From Pseudobdellovibrionaceae bacterium (GTDB taxonomy: Bacteria; Bdellovibrionota; Bdellovibrionia; Bdellovibrionales; UBA1609): DNA of 64,000 nucleotides. Position 1 is the first letter of the stretch, and every line of letters begins with the position of its first letter. Shown here one piece after another: positions 37,484-45,574 of the stretch. The notes under the pieces are model-generated. The model worked only from the letters and a program-made list of their open reading frames with translations, was not told where the DNA came from and ran no database searches. The position numbers and the translations under genes are program-made. The stretch is taken from the NCBI GenBank assembly GCA_023954155.1, contig JAMLIO010000001.1, positions 310,001 through 374,000 of the forward strand, given 5' to 3'.

Positions 37484-37678
37484 ATGAAAAACTTTAAAAA
37501 ACTAATGAAAGATTTTGCTAAAGATGAGTCAGCACAAGGAATGGTAGAGTATATCTTAATTCTAGTGGCTGTAATTGGATTTGTGATGTTAGTTAGAAGT
37601 AGATTGAAAGAAACTTTAAATAAAGGTCTAAGTACAGTTGATAGCGGCGTGAGTGGTTTCCAAGTTGACGGACAGTAA
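37484..37678 (+). CDS. flp: Flp-type (type IVb) pilin
   Basis: A 64-residue pilin: basic leader (MKNFKKLMKDFAKDES), prepilin peptidase site A|QGMVEY with Glu+5 and Tyr+6, then one hydrophobic helix (ILILVAVIGFVMLV). The residue before the cut is Ala17 rather than the usual Gly. The major subunit of the Tad pilus; AAGGAGG upstream suggests high expression. Downstream are the peptidase and assembly genes. Confidence 0.92.
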   Translation: MKNFKKLMKDFAKDESAQGMVEYILILVAVIGFVMLVRSRLKETLNKGLSTVDSGVSGFQVDGQ

Positions 37679-37721
37679 ATCACAAGATTTTTAGCTCTAT
37701 CACATATAGAGGTAATAACTT

Positions 37722-37925
37722 ATGAGTCTTGAATTGACTGTATTACTAGCTTTTGTGGGTCTGATCACTATCCGTGTTATGGCGGGTAGTGAGGGGCCTA
37801 TTGGTGCTTTTAAGGAATCTGGCCCTAGTCTTGCGGCTAGAGTTGAAGTGCAAATGACCACAGGGCGCTGTTTTACAGTGCCAGCAAGTGGTACTCCCTG
37901 TGCTAATCCCATTACATGGAAATAA
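37722..37925 (+). CDS. Small pilus-locus protein with C-terminal Cys loop
   Basis: A 67-residue protein. An N-terminal hydrophobic helix (LELTVLLAFVGLITIRVM) with no leader peptide is followed by a short exported-looking domain ending in a loop closed by two cysteines, GRCFTVPASGTPCANP. That C-terminal disulphide-type loop resembles the D-region of type IV pilins, but the usual leader is missing. GAGG lies 9 bases before the start. Located between flp and the prepilin peptidase gene; function unknown. Confidence 0.65.
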   Translation: MSLELTVLLAFVGLITIRVMAGSEGPIGAFKESGPSLAARVEVQMTTGRCFTVPASGTPCANPITWK

Positions 37926-37930
37926 TTTTC

Positions 37931-37958
37931 TTATCAATTTGAATCAAATTACCGATAA
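37931..37958 (+). promoter_or_regulatory. Possible FliA-like promoter before the prepilin peptidase gene
   Basis: ACCGATAA at 37951-37958 matches seven of eight -10 positions; the -35 region (TATCAATT at 11 bases) is weak. It lies 23 bases before ATG 37982. Confidence 0.4.
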
Positions 37959-37981
37959 GTAAGTAGGCAGGTGACGATCGT

Positions 37982-38461
37982 ATGTCTATGATTTATTTAT
38001 GGGTTTCAGTCTTTTTATCAATCTGTGTAGTTATGGATTTGCTTTATGCTAAGGTTTTCAATTCTTATATCTTAGCCTCTTTGGGAATTTCTATTCTTTT
38101 ACTTTTGTTAAATCTCCACTCCATTTCACATTGGAGTCATCCTCTGCTTTCTTTTGCCCTTGTTTTTGTTATAGGTTTAGCATTATTTAAATTTAAAATA
38201 CTCGGTGCAGGTGATGTAAAGTCCATGTTGGTGGTGGCTCTGTTTTTAAATCCTAATCAAAGCATTATGTTTTTAGCTTATTCTATTATTTGGGGTGGAG
38301 TATTTTCTCTAGTTTATTTTTTAGCACAAGGCTCACTATTTAGACTTATTTTTACAACAGCAGCAGTGTTCAAAAGAGCTGCGTATGCAGTACATAAAAT
38401 ACCATTTACTGTTGGGATACTTTTTGGGTGGCTTTCTTTAAGAGTACTGGGGTTATATTAA
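37982..38461 (+). CDS. cpaA: Prepilin peptidase CpaA/TadV
   Basis: A 159-residue A24-family aspartic peptidase of the inner membrane, processing Flp and pseudopilin leaders. Catalytic aspartates are D19 (VVMDLLYAKVFN) and D78 (GAGDVKSM) in the family pattern. Several hydrophobic helices fill the rest. AGGTGA precedes the ATG. It stops one base before the next gene, within the tad operon. Confidence 0.9.
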   Translation: MSMIYLWVSVFLSICVVMDLLYAKVFNSYILASLGISILLLLLNLHSISHWSHPLLSFALVFVIGLALFKFKILGAGDVKSMLVVALFLNPNQSIMFLAYSIIWGGVFSLVYFLAQGSLFRLIFTTAAVFKRAAYAVHKIPFTVGILFGWLSLRVLGLY

Positions 38462-38462
38462 A

Positions 38463-38729
38463 ATGAACAAGAAAAATAAAAAAGGTATTACAAATAACCA
38501 AGTAGGACAATTAGCTATTGAAGCTGTCCTTATTGTAATTTTGCTTTTATCGCTTTCATTATTTGTAACCAAGTACATGCGAGACAATCAAGTCTTATCA
38601 AAGATGGTGGCGGGGCCATGGAAGAGATTAGCAGGCGTGATGGCTACAGGGAATTGGGTGCCTGAGGATCAAGCCTATGGATCGACATTGCATCCACACA
38701 CTAGCACTATGACGAGAACGGGGGACTAA
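38463..38729 (+). CDS. TadE/F-like pseudopilin, short
   Basis: An 88-residue protein with a prepilin-type leader and cut site G|QLAIEAVLIVILLL (Glu+5), a hydrophobic helix, and a short polar tail (HPHTSTMTRTGD). Minor pseudopilins of this type sit at the base or tip of Tad pili. Its stop overlaps the next ATG (TAATG). Confidence 0.75.
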   Translation: MNKKNKKGITNNQVGQLAIEAVLIVILLLSLSLFVTKYMRDNQVLSKMVAGPWKRLAGVMATGNWVPEDQAYGSTLHPHTSTMTRTGD

Positions 38730-39325
38730 TGAGTTTAAAAAAGAAAAGGCAAAAAGGAATTTTGACTTTTGATTTTATATTTTCATTTATGATCGTCATT
38801 GGTCTTATGCAGGTGTATTACCATCTGGCATTCACTATTTTAGGGGCCCAGGCAACACAGTATGTGATGTTTTCCTCTGCAAGAGCTTATTTTGCAGGAC
38901 ATAAAGATGTACAGGCGCAAACCACATTAGCCCAACAAAAGTTTCAGCATCTTACCGAAAATACCTCTTTGGCTGTATTTTTTAGATCGAGAATTAAACT
39001 TAGTGATTTTGAAGCCAGACCTTTTGATGAGTTACCTGTAAATGAAGAATGGAGACAGAAGTTTGTAGGAACTTCAGTGGTATTTGATGCCAAAATGTTA
39101 AGTTTTAGAGTCCCATTTTTGGGATCAACGGATGCGGCCTTAGAGGGCCAAGGCTTTACAGCTAATATCAGTGCATTTTTATATAGAGAACCAAGCGCTA
39201 TTGAGTGCTTAGGCTTTAACAATGATAGAGGCAATGCGATAAAAGCACTCAGTGGAAAATACAATCAGGCCACGTCACATGGATTTAATAATGATGTGGG
39301 AATCTTTTCAGATAATGGATGTTAA
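38729..39325 (+). CDS. TadE/F-like pseudopilin
   Basis: A 198-residue protein with leader KKKRQKG|ILTFDFIFSFMIVIGL: Gly at -1 and Asp rather than Glu at +5. The body is polar with cysteines near the end (AIECLGF, DNGC). It overlaps its predecessor by one base and ends one base before the next gene. Confidence 0.75.
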   Translation: MSLKKKRQKGILTFDFIFSFMIVIGLMQVYYHLAFTILGAQATQYVMFSSARAYFAGHKDVQAQTTLAQQKFQHLTENTSLAVFFRSRIKLSDFEARPFDELPVNEEWRQKFVGTSVVFDAKMLSFRVPFLGSTDAALEGQGFTANISAFLYREPSAIECLGFNNDRGNAIKALSGKYNQATSHGFNNDVGIFSDNGC

Positions 39326-39326
39326 A

Positions 39327-39839
39327 ATGAAAGATAAGAAAAAAGATATTAAAAATCCAAATCGTAAAAATCAAGAAGGCATGGCTATTTTAGAAACAGT
39401 ACCCATGATTCTTATTTTTATTGCACTGACGGGTTTTACATTAGGTTTTTATGGAGTAACACAAAGAATGATTTTGGCATCCATTGCCGCAAGATCTTAC
39501 GGATATGAATTGATCAGACATAGAACAAATATTAACTATTTGCGTGATGTGGGAACTACAGGACCAGTGCACAGTTATCACAATACAAAATCTAGACTTT
39601 TTGCCTCTAGAAGTTCGTCTGGGGGCGCTAACGATTTTATTGCAGAAAAGATGCCTATCGAATTTCCTCCCAGAGCCCCCGCTGGACTTGGGTCTGAGGA
39701 CGCGCATAACACTTCAGCCTACGAAGATTTAAGCCGAGGAGCATTACAGAATAGGAGAAACACGAAGCATTTATTTGATCAAGTTTGGATTAAGAATTCT
39801 TACGGAATATGTATAGATGCAGCGTGTGGACACAGGTAG
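39327..39839 (+). CDS. TadE/F-like pseudopilin
   Basis: A 170-residue protein from ATG 39327 (MKDKKKDIK). Leader NQEG|MAILETVPMILIFIALTG with Gly -1 and Glu+5. The remainder is polar, ending in a two-cysteine segment (GICIDAACGHR). It starts directly after the previous stop, so this is the third of a translationally coupled pseudopilin set. Confidence 0.75.
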   Translation: MKDKKKDIKNPNRKNQEGMAILETVPMILIFIALTGFTLGFYGVTQRMILASIAARSYGYELIRHRTNINYLRDVGTTGPVHSYHNTKSRLFASRSSSGGANDFIAEKMPIEFPPRAPAGLGSEDAHNTSAYEDLSRGALQNRRNTKHLFDQVWIKNSYGICIDAACGHR

Positions 39840-39860
39840 GCCAAATTAGAGGAATGAACA

Positions 39861-40811
39861 ATGAATTCTAATGACACAAAAACACTTTGGATTGCAGTTG
39901 GATCAGCATTATTTGCGGTGTTCCTCTTGTACTCTTGGATTCAAGAAAAGAACAAAGAGATGACAGATAAATTTGGAAAAAGACAGTCTGTGGTTGTGGC
40001 TAAAAAAGACATCAACGAAATGACACCTTTAGATGAAACTGCGGTAGAGATGATTGAAGTGCCAGAAGAGTATGTGGCTCCTCAAGCCATCACTGACCCT
40101 ACAGAACTTAGAGGATATGTCGCTCTTAACCCTATTATTAAAGGGGAACAGATTTTAAAAACGAAGATTTCTAAGCCAGGTGCATTGACAGGCTTATCTT
40201 TCCAAGTGTCTCCAGGGAAAAGAGCCTTAACTATTCCTATTGATGAGATGCGAAGTGTGGCCAGACTGTTAAAGCCAGGTGATCGAGTAGATATCGTTGC
40301 ATCTGTCGTTTCTGGTTCAGGATTGAATACAAAAAAAGAAGTTAAAGTTTTGATGCAAAATACAATCATCTTAGCCACAGGTACAAATGTTCATAACCAG
40401 CTTCCAGCCAGTGTTGAGATGAGTAATGATGGTACAGCTTACGTTGTAAAATCTATGACCCAAGATACAAGCTTCAGTTCGATCACCATTGAAGCTTCAC
40501 CTGTAGAAGCACAAAAGTTGATTTATATTTTATCCAATAGCCCTACGGACCTTTTCTTAATATTACGACATCCATCAGATACAGGTGCTGTGGCCAAAAC
40601 AGCTGTAGATGTAAATGACATTTTAGGCCGTGGAGCGCCAGGAGCTGCGCCAACTGCCCCTGCACCGCGTGCCCCTACGGCAGAAGCTGGTGGATCTGCC
40701 CCTGCACCTAGTTTTGATAGTAGAAGTAATCTTGCGCCTTCTGCCTCAGGTTCTTCTGCTCCAAGAAGAGGCTCGGGTGGAAACAAGAGTGGAAGATTTA
40801 AATCGTTATAG
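39861..40811 (+). CDS. cpaB: Flp pilus assembly protein CpaB/RcpC
   Basis: A 316-residue inner-membrane-anchored periplasmic protein. One N-terminal helix (LWIAVGSALFAVFLLYSWI) is followed by a SAF domain (RQSVVVAKKDINEMTPLDETAVEMIEVPEEYV) and the CpaB core (PGKRALTIPIDEMRSVARLLKPGDRVDIVA). The C-terminal 75 residues are Ala/Pro/Gly-rich and low-complexity. CpaB works with the secretin CpaC encoded next, 11 bases downstream. Confidence 0.92.
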   Translation: MNSNDTKTLWIAVGSALFAVFLLYSWIQEKNKEMTDKFGKRQSVVVAKKDINEMTPLDETAVEMIEVPEEYVAPQAITDPTELRGYVALNPIIKGEQILKTKISKPGALTGLSFQVSPGKRALTIPIDEMRSVARLLKPGDRVDIVASVVSGSGLNTKKEVKVLMQNTIILATGTNVHNQLPASVEMSNDGTAYVVKSMTQDTSFSSITIEASPVEAQKLIYILSNSPTDLFLILRHPSDTGAVAKTAVDVNDILGRGAPGAAPTAPAPRAPTAEAGGSAPAPSFDSRSNLAPSASGSSAPRRGSGGNKSGRFKSL

Positions 40812-40822
40812 GAGCTCATAAG

Positions 40823-42373
40823 TTGTTACAAAGATTGGTTTTCTTTATTATTTTTATAGTCCTCAGCTTCCCGCTCAATGCAAGAGCGCAGGAGCCTCTA
40901 TTGGGTTATGAAGATAATTCTTTTGAAAACCATCAAAAGGTAGACCTGATGTTAGGCATTTACAGAGACTTAGAGCTTTCTGATTTACCTGATGAGACTC
41001 AATTTAAAATTGCAGACAGAAAGTTTGCAAGTCGTGTGGATATATCTTGGGACAACAAAAGAAAAGTTTTAAGACTTGTACCCAAATCTTCAGGAAGCGC
41101 ACTGATTACATTTTTGGATAAAAAGACAGATAGAGTGATCAAGCAGCTCCGAGTTTTTATTAACAAAAATGATTTGGATAGAGTTGCTAAAGAGATTAAA
41201 AATTTACTGGGCAATATTGAAGGTATTCAAATTCGAGTTATGAGCGATAGAGTTGTTGTAGATGGACAGATCATTCTTGTGAGTGACTTTAACCGTATTG
41301 TTTCCGTACTTGGTCAATATGGACCATCTAAAGCCGTTTCACTTGTACAGTTAAGTCCTCTTGCCATGACTAAGATTGCATCTTTGATAGAAAGAGACAT
41401 CAATAACCCACAAATTACAGTTCGAGTTGTGAATGGTTTCTTTATATTAGAAGGTGTTGCTAGAGATCTTGATGAACGCGACGAAGCCTTAAGAATTGCT
41501 CAAGCTTATATGCCACCTGGTGTGTCTGACTACGCCACAGCATCCCCTTTTCCAGGCATGAGCATTGTAAAGAAGAAGATTGCTTCAGATGGTGAATTCG
41601 TACTTGGTAACGTGATCAACCATCTTAGAATTCAACCTGAGCCGCCAAGTCAACCACCTAAAGTGGTTCAGATTCTTATACATTATGTAGAATTACAGAA
41701 GAGTTATTTACGAGGATTCAACTTCCAGTGGATACCCACCTTGGGGGACGGAAGCCAAATGGAAGTGTCTTCTAACGTGTCTTCTGGAGCTTCGACTATT
41801 GGCGGAACAATCACTGCGATCATTCAGAATTTATTACCAAAATTAAACTGGTCCAAAGAGCACGGTCACGCACGAGTTCTACAAAGTGTAAGCGTGATTG
41901 TTGAAAATGGAAACCCAGGGAAGTTTGTTTCGCAAAGAGAGATTCCATTTCAGGTGACAAGCCCTACGGGCGTGGCAAGTTCTGAGAATCGCAGTGTGGG
42001 TATCAATGCCACAGTCACCCCTACAATCACAGGAGCGAGATCTGATATTGTGAGTATGAAGATTGATTTTTCAGTTGGTGAAATGTTAGAGCCGACAGAG
42101 TTTGGACCCGTGACTTCGAATAACCAAGTTGTAACAAACATCACGGTGCGATCAGGACAAAGTGCTGCTATCGGAGGTCTAGTTACAAGCAGATCTTCTA
42201 CGGGCTATAATAAACTCCCAGCCGATAGTCCTAATCCATTGATCAAACTTTATGCTTCTAAAGAGTTTTCTCGTGGTCAGTCACAATTTGTGGTGTTTGT
42301 AACACCTATGATCAAAAGTAGTGCTAGTGCAGGCTCTGAAAATATCAAACGTAAGTTCAGACTTCAAAAATAA
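40823..42373 (+). CDS. cpaC: Tad secretin CpaC/RcpA
   Basis: A 516-residue outer-membrane secretin with a signal peptide (FFIIFIVLSFPLNARA). Start TTG 40823 follows GGAGCTC. An N-terminal pilus-assembly domain and BON-like region (GIQIRVMSDRVVVDGQIIL, NPQITVRVVNGFFILEG) precede the secretin core (VQILIHYVELQKSYLRGFNFQW, and C-terminal GQSAAIGGLVTS, FVVFVTPMI). Forms the gated outer-membrane channel of the Tad pilus. Confidence 0.93.
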   Translation: MLQRLVFFIIFIVLSFPLNARAQEPLLGYEDNSFENHQKVDLMLGIYRDLELSDLPDETQFKIADRKFASRVDISWDNKRKVLRLVPKSSGSALITFLDKKTDRVIKQLRVFINKNDLDRVAKEIKNLLGNIEGIQIRVMSDRVVVDGQIILVSDFNRIVSVLGQYGPSKAVSLVQLSPLAMTKIASLIERDINNPQITVRVVNGFFILEGVARDLDERDEALRIAQAYMPPGVSDYATASPFPGMSIVKKKIASDGEFVLGNVINHLRIQPEPPSQPPKVVQILIHYVELQKSYLRGFNFQWIPTLGDGSQMEVSSNVSSGASTIGGTITAIIQNLLPKLNWSKEHGHARVLQSVSVIVENGNPGKFVSQREIPFQVTSPTGVASSENRSVGINATVTPTITGARSDIVSMKIDFSVGEMLEPTEFGPVTSNNQVVTNITVRSGQSAAIGGLVTSRSSTGYNKLPADSPNPLIKLYASKEFSRGQSQFVVFVTPMIKSSASAGSENIKRKFRLQK

Positions 42374-42376
42374 GAC

Positions 42377-42404
42377 TTATATTCTCGTTCTGAGTCGCCG
42401 ATAA
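42377..42404 (+). promoter_or_regulatory. FliA-like promoter inside the tad locus
   Basis: A perfect GCCGATAA at 42397-42404 lies in the gap between the secretin and the fused ATPase gene. The -35 region (TATATTCT at 11 bases) matches five of eight positions. It could start an internal transcript of the ATPase and platform genes. Confidence 0.5.
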
Positions 42405-42437
42405 GAAAGAGTGTAAAACTGGGACGTGGAGGTCTTT

Positions 42438-44660
42438 TTGGCAGTACATTCGGGTTGTCATCTTATAGCAGTGTTAGGTGGTAAAGGTGGTGTAGGCAAA
42501 AGTATTTTTGCTGCCAACTTTGCTATTGCTGTAAGTAATGAGTTAAAGGGTAAAACTTTACTTATTGACCTGGATGGACGGAGTTGTGGAGACCAAAATA
42601 TTATTTTAGGATTACGACCCGAAAAGACAGTTACAGATTTATGTAAACATAGCAGCGCTTTGACTGTTGCGGCCTTCGCAGGATATATCACCAAACATGC
42701 TTCTGGAATAGATTATTTGGCTTCAGTTGTTGATCCCACATCAAGTATAAATATTGATGCGGTAGAATTTGGAAAAGCTTTAAATACATTCAGTCAATTT
42801 TATAAGTACATCATTGTTGATATTGGAAACTCAATGGATACGGTGCAGTACACGATTTTAGAAAATTGCAGTGCTGCACTCATGGTCACTACTCCTGATA
42901 TTTTAACCGTGAATCAAACCAGAAAAGCGATCAATGATTTGGTCACAGCAACTTTTCCCGTGGATATCTTCCAAATTGTAATTAACAAAGCTCATTCCAG
43001 TGGTCTAAGTCCTAAAGCGATTAGTGATAGTTTAAGACGTCCCTTATTATCTGTGATCCCTCAGGATGACAATTTAGTGTATTCCTCTTTGGCAAATGGT
43101 GCCCCTTTCTGTCATGCAAACCCCAGACATCCTGTGGCGCTGGCACATAATGAAGTTATAAGAAAACTCACAGGGGGAACATTACAAAGGTTAAAAGCAC
43201 TTGCACAAAGTGCCTCGGCGGGAAAAACCAAGGAAGAAAAGGGTTCATCGGTTTCTTTAAACCAACCGAAGCTTGATCCTAATATTCAACTTAAGATTCA
43301 GATTCATAGTGAATTGATTCATAAGATGGATTTAAAGAAAGACATCCACTCTACACGTGGTGATGCTCAAAAAGAAAAAGAACTAGAACTAAAAACTCAA
43401 AAGACCATTACAGAACTTGTGGATCAAATGGCAAAAGGGCTTAATCGTGATGATCGCAGTAAGATCATTAAAGAAGTTTTGGACGAAGCCCTAAAGTTAG
43501 GAGCATTGGAAGACTTACTTGCGGATCCAACTGTAACGGAAATCATGGTCAATGGTTGTGAAAAGATCTTCATTGAAAAAAATGGTAAGATTCAAAGAAG
43601 CCCAACTCGTTTTACCAGTAATGAACAGCTACGTAACGTTATTGAAAGAATTGTGACGCCCTTAGGACGTTTGATCAATAACAAAACCCCTTATGTTGAT
43701 GCTCGTTTACAAGATGGGAGTCGTGTGAACGCGGTGATTGAACCTCTGGCGATTGACGGACCGTCTTTAACCATTCGTAAATTTTCTAAGGATACGATTG
43801 GACCAGAAAATTATCTTCAGTGGAATTCACTCAACCAACAGATGGTGGACCTGTTAAAGATCTGTGTTCAACAAGGTTTAAATATTATTATTTCTGGGGG
43901 TACAGGGTCAGGTAAAACGACTTTGTTAAATATGCTCTCGGGATTTATTCCTGCAAATGAAAGAATTGTAACGGTAGAGGATGCGGCGGAATTGCAAATG
44001 AAACAAGATCACGTTGTGAGATTGGAAACTCGACCTGCAGGTATGGATGGGTCAGGGGCCGTCACTATTAGGGACCTTGTAAAAAACTCGTTAAGGATGA
44101 GACCTGATCGAATTGTGGTCGGGGAGTGTCGTGATGGTGCAGCATTAGATATGTTGCAGGCGATGAACACGGGTCACGACGGGTCTATGACTACTGTGCA
44201 TGCGAACTCTCCAAGAGAGGCTGTAGCGCGTTTGGAAACACTGTGTTTGATGGCAGGTATGGATTTACCTGTAAGGGCGATTAAAGAACAGATTGCAGGT
44301 GCCGTGAATTTATTTGTTCAGATTGGACGCTTGAGTGATGGAAGCAGGAAGATCAAATACATCACTGAAGTGGAAGGTATGCAAGGAGATGTGATCACCT
44401 TGAGTGATATCTTTAGATTTAAAGAAGAAGGTTTTGATAAAAATAGAAAGATCATTGGGAGCTTTCAATCTACAGGTACAATCCCTACATTTATTCAAAA
44501 ATTTAAAGATCGTGGAGTACATATTCCAGATTCAATATTTTCTAACGATAAACCAGCTCCTGTCGCAGATAAAAATCCTAAAAGGAATGCGGCTATGGCA
44601 GCAAGAAGAAGACCTAATGTTCCACCTGTACCAGGTCAAAAGAAAACGGGGAATGAATAG
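42438..44660 (+). CDS. Fused CpaE (TadZ)-CpaF (TadA) ATPase
   Basis: A 740-residue protein. I chose TTG 42438 because GGAGG (42428-42432) is 5 bases upstream; GTG 42426 would overlap it. Residues ~1-240 are a ParA/MinD-like domain (IAVLGGKGGVGKS, deviant Walker A) as in CpaE/TadZ, which localises the machine. A ~60-residue linker follows, then a complete secretion ATPase CpaF/TadA: N-terminal LADPTVTEIMVNG, Walker A IISGGTGSGKTT near 486, and VVGECRDGAALDMLQAMNTGHDGSMTTVHAN. In most Tad loci these are two genes. Confidence 0.92.
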   Translation: MAVHSGCHLIAVLGGKGGVGKSIFAANFAIAVSNELKGKTLLIDLDGRSCGDQNIILGLRPEKTVTDLCKHSSALTVAAFAGYITKHASGIDYLASVVDPTSSINIDAVEFGKALNTFSQFYKYIIVDIGNSMDTVQYTILENCSAALMVTTPDILTVNQTRKAINDLVTATFPVDIFQIVINKAHSSGLSPKAISDSLRRPLLSVIPQDDNLVYSSLANGAPFCHANPRHPVALAHNEVIRKLTGGTLQRLKALAQSASAGKTKEEKGSSVSLNQPKLDPNIQLKIQIHSELIHKMDLKKDIHSTRGDAQKEKELELKTQKTITELVDQMAKGLNRDDRSKIIKEVLDEALKLGALEDLLADPTVTEIMVNGCEKIFIEKNGKIQRSPTRFTSNEQLRNVIERIVTPLGRLINNKTPYVDARLQDGSRVNAVIEPLAIDGPSLTIRKFSKDTIGPENYLQWNSLNQQMVDLLKICVQQGLNIIISGGTGSGKTTLLNMLSGFIPANERIVTVEDAAELQMKQDHVVRLETRPAGMDGSGAVTIRDLVKNSLRMRPDRIVVGECRDGAALDMLQAMNTGHDGSMTTVHANSPREAVARLETLCLMAGMDLPVRAIKEQIAGAVNLFVQIGRLSDGSRKIKYITEVEGMQGDVITLSDIFRFKEEGFDKNRKIIGSFQSTGTIPTFIQKFKDRGVHIPDSIFSNDKPAPVADKNPKRNAAMAARRRPNVPPVPGQKKTGNE

Positions 44661-44663
44661 AAG

Positions 44664-45563
44664 ATGGACGCATTGATAGTAGACTTACAGAGCTTTTTTT
44701 CTAATACATGGATATTTATTCCATTTTTTGGAGTAAGTATTTTTATAGCGGCTCTGTTAGGCGGTCCCTACGTCTACAACTATTTTTCAGCCAAGACCTT
44801 AGCTTCTAAAGCGGAAATCGAAAGATATTTAGACCTTATGTATTCAGATCTAGAGCCTAAAAAAGTGCTTTGGATGCTTGTGCTGATGAGTTATGGCTTA
44901 GGGCTTGTCGCCTTTTTGGCATTTTGGCCTAATGTTCAAATTGGTTTCCCTGTGGCCATTGCTATGATTTTTGCGGGCAACAGTATTCCAGTTAAAGTCT
45001 TTCAAAATATGTATGAAAAACGATGTACCAGAGTTGTAGACCAAATGGTCGATGGAATGACGATCATGGCTAACGGTATCAAATCTGGATCAGGTGTGAT
45101 GCAGAGTATGGAAGCGGTGGTAGAAAACATTAAAGGTCCGCTCGCACAAGAGTTCAGTATGATCTTAAATAAAATTCGTCTAGGTATGTCGATGAATGAT
45201 GCCATGAATGATTTTGCTGACAGAGTGCCAAAACAGGATGTGCAGATGTTTGTCACCTCAGTCAATATTCTGAGTGATACGGGTGGTGACTTGGGTCAAA
45301 CGTTTGAAACTATTAACAGTGTGGTACGTGAAAGACAAAAGATTGAAAAGAAAATTGAGGCCATGACAGCTCAAGGAAAAATGCAAGGGATTATTATTTC
45401 AATGGTTCCTTTTGGATTATTACTCATGTTTAGAGCAATGGACCCTGAGTTTGTAGCGCCACTGTTTGAAACTACTATGGGCATGATGGCCTTATTGGTA
45501 GTTTGTGTTCTGGTGATTGTTGGTGGTTTTGTAATTAAGAAGATTGTGACGATTAAGGTTTAG
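44664..45563 (+). CDS. tadB: Tad platform protein TadB (T2SSF family)
   Basis: A 299-residue inner-membrane protein with two N-terminal and two C-terminal helices around a T2SSF domain (QMVDGMTIMANGIKSGSGVMQSMEAV...GQTFETINSVVRERQKIEKKI). It forms half of the pilus assembly platform. It starts three bases after the ATPase stop. The expected TadC gene does not follow. Confidence 0.9.
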   Translation: MDALIVDLQSFFSNTWIFIPFFGVSIFIAALLGGPYVYNYFSAKTLASKAEIERYLDLMYSDLEPKKVLWMLVLMSYGLGLVAFLAFWPNVQIGFPVAIAMIFAGNSIPVKVFQNMYEKRCTRVVDQMVDGMTIMANGIKSGSGVMQSMEAVVENIKGPLAQEFSMILNKIRLGMSMNDAMNDFADRVPKQDVQMFVTSVNILSDTGGDLGQTFETINSVVRERQKIEKKIEAMTAQGKMQGIIISMVPFGLLLMFRAMDPEFVAPLFETTMGMMALLVVCVLVIVGGFVIKKIVTIKV

Positions 45564-45574
45564 GAGAAGGCAAC

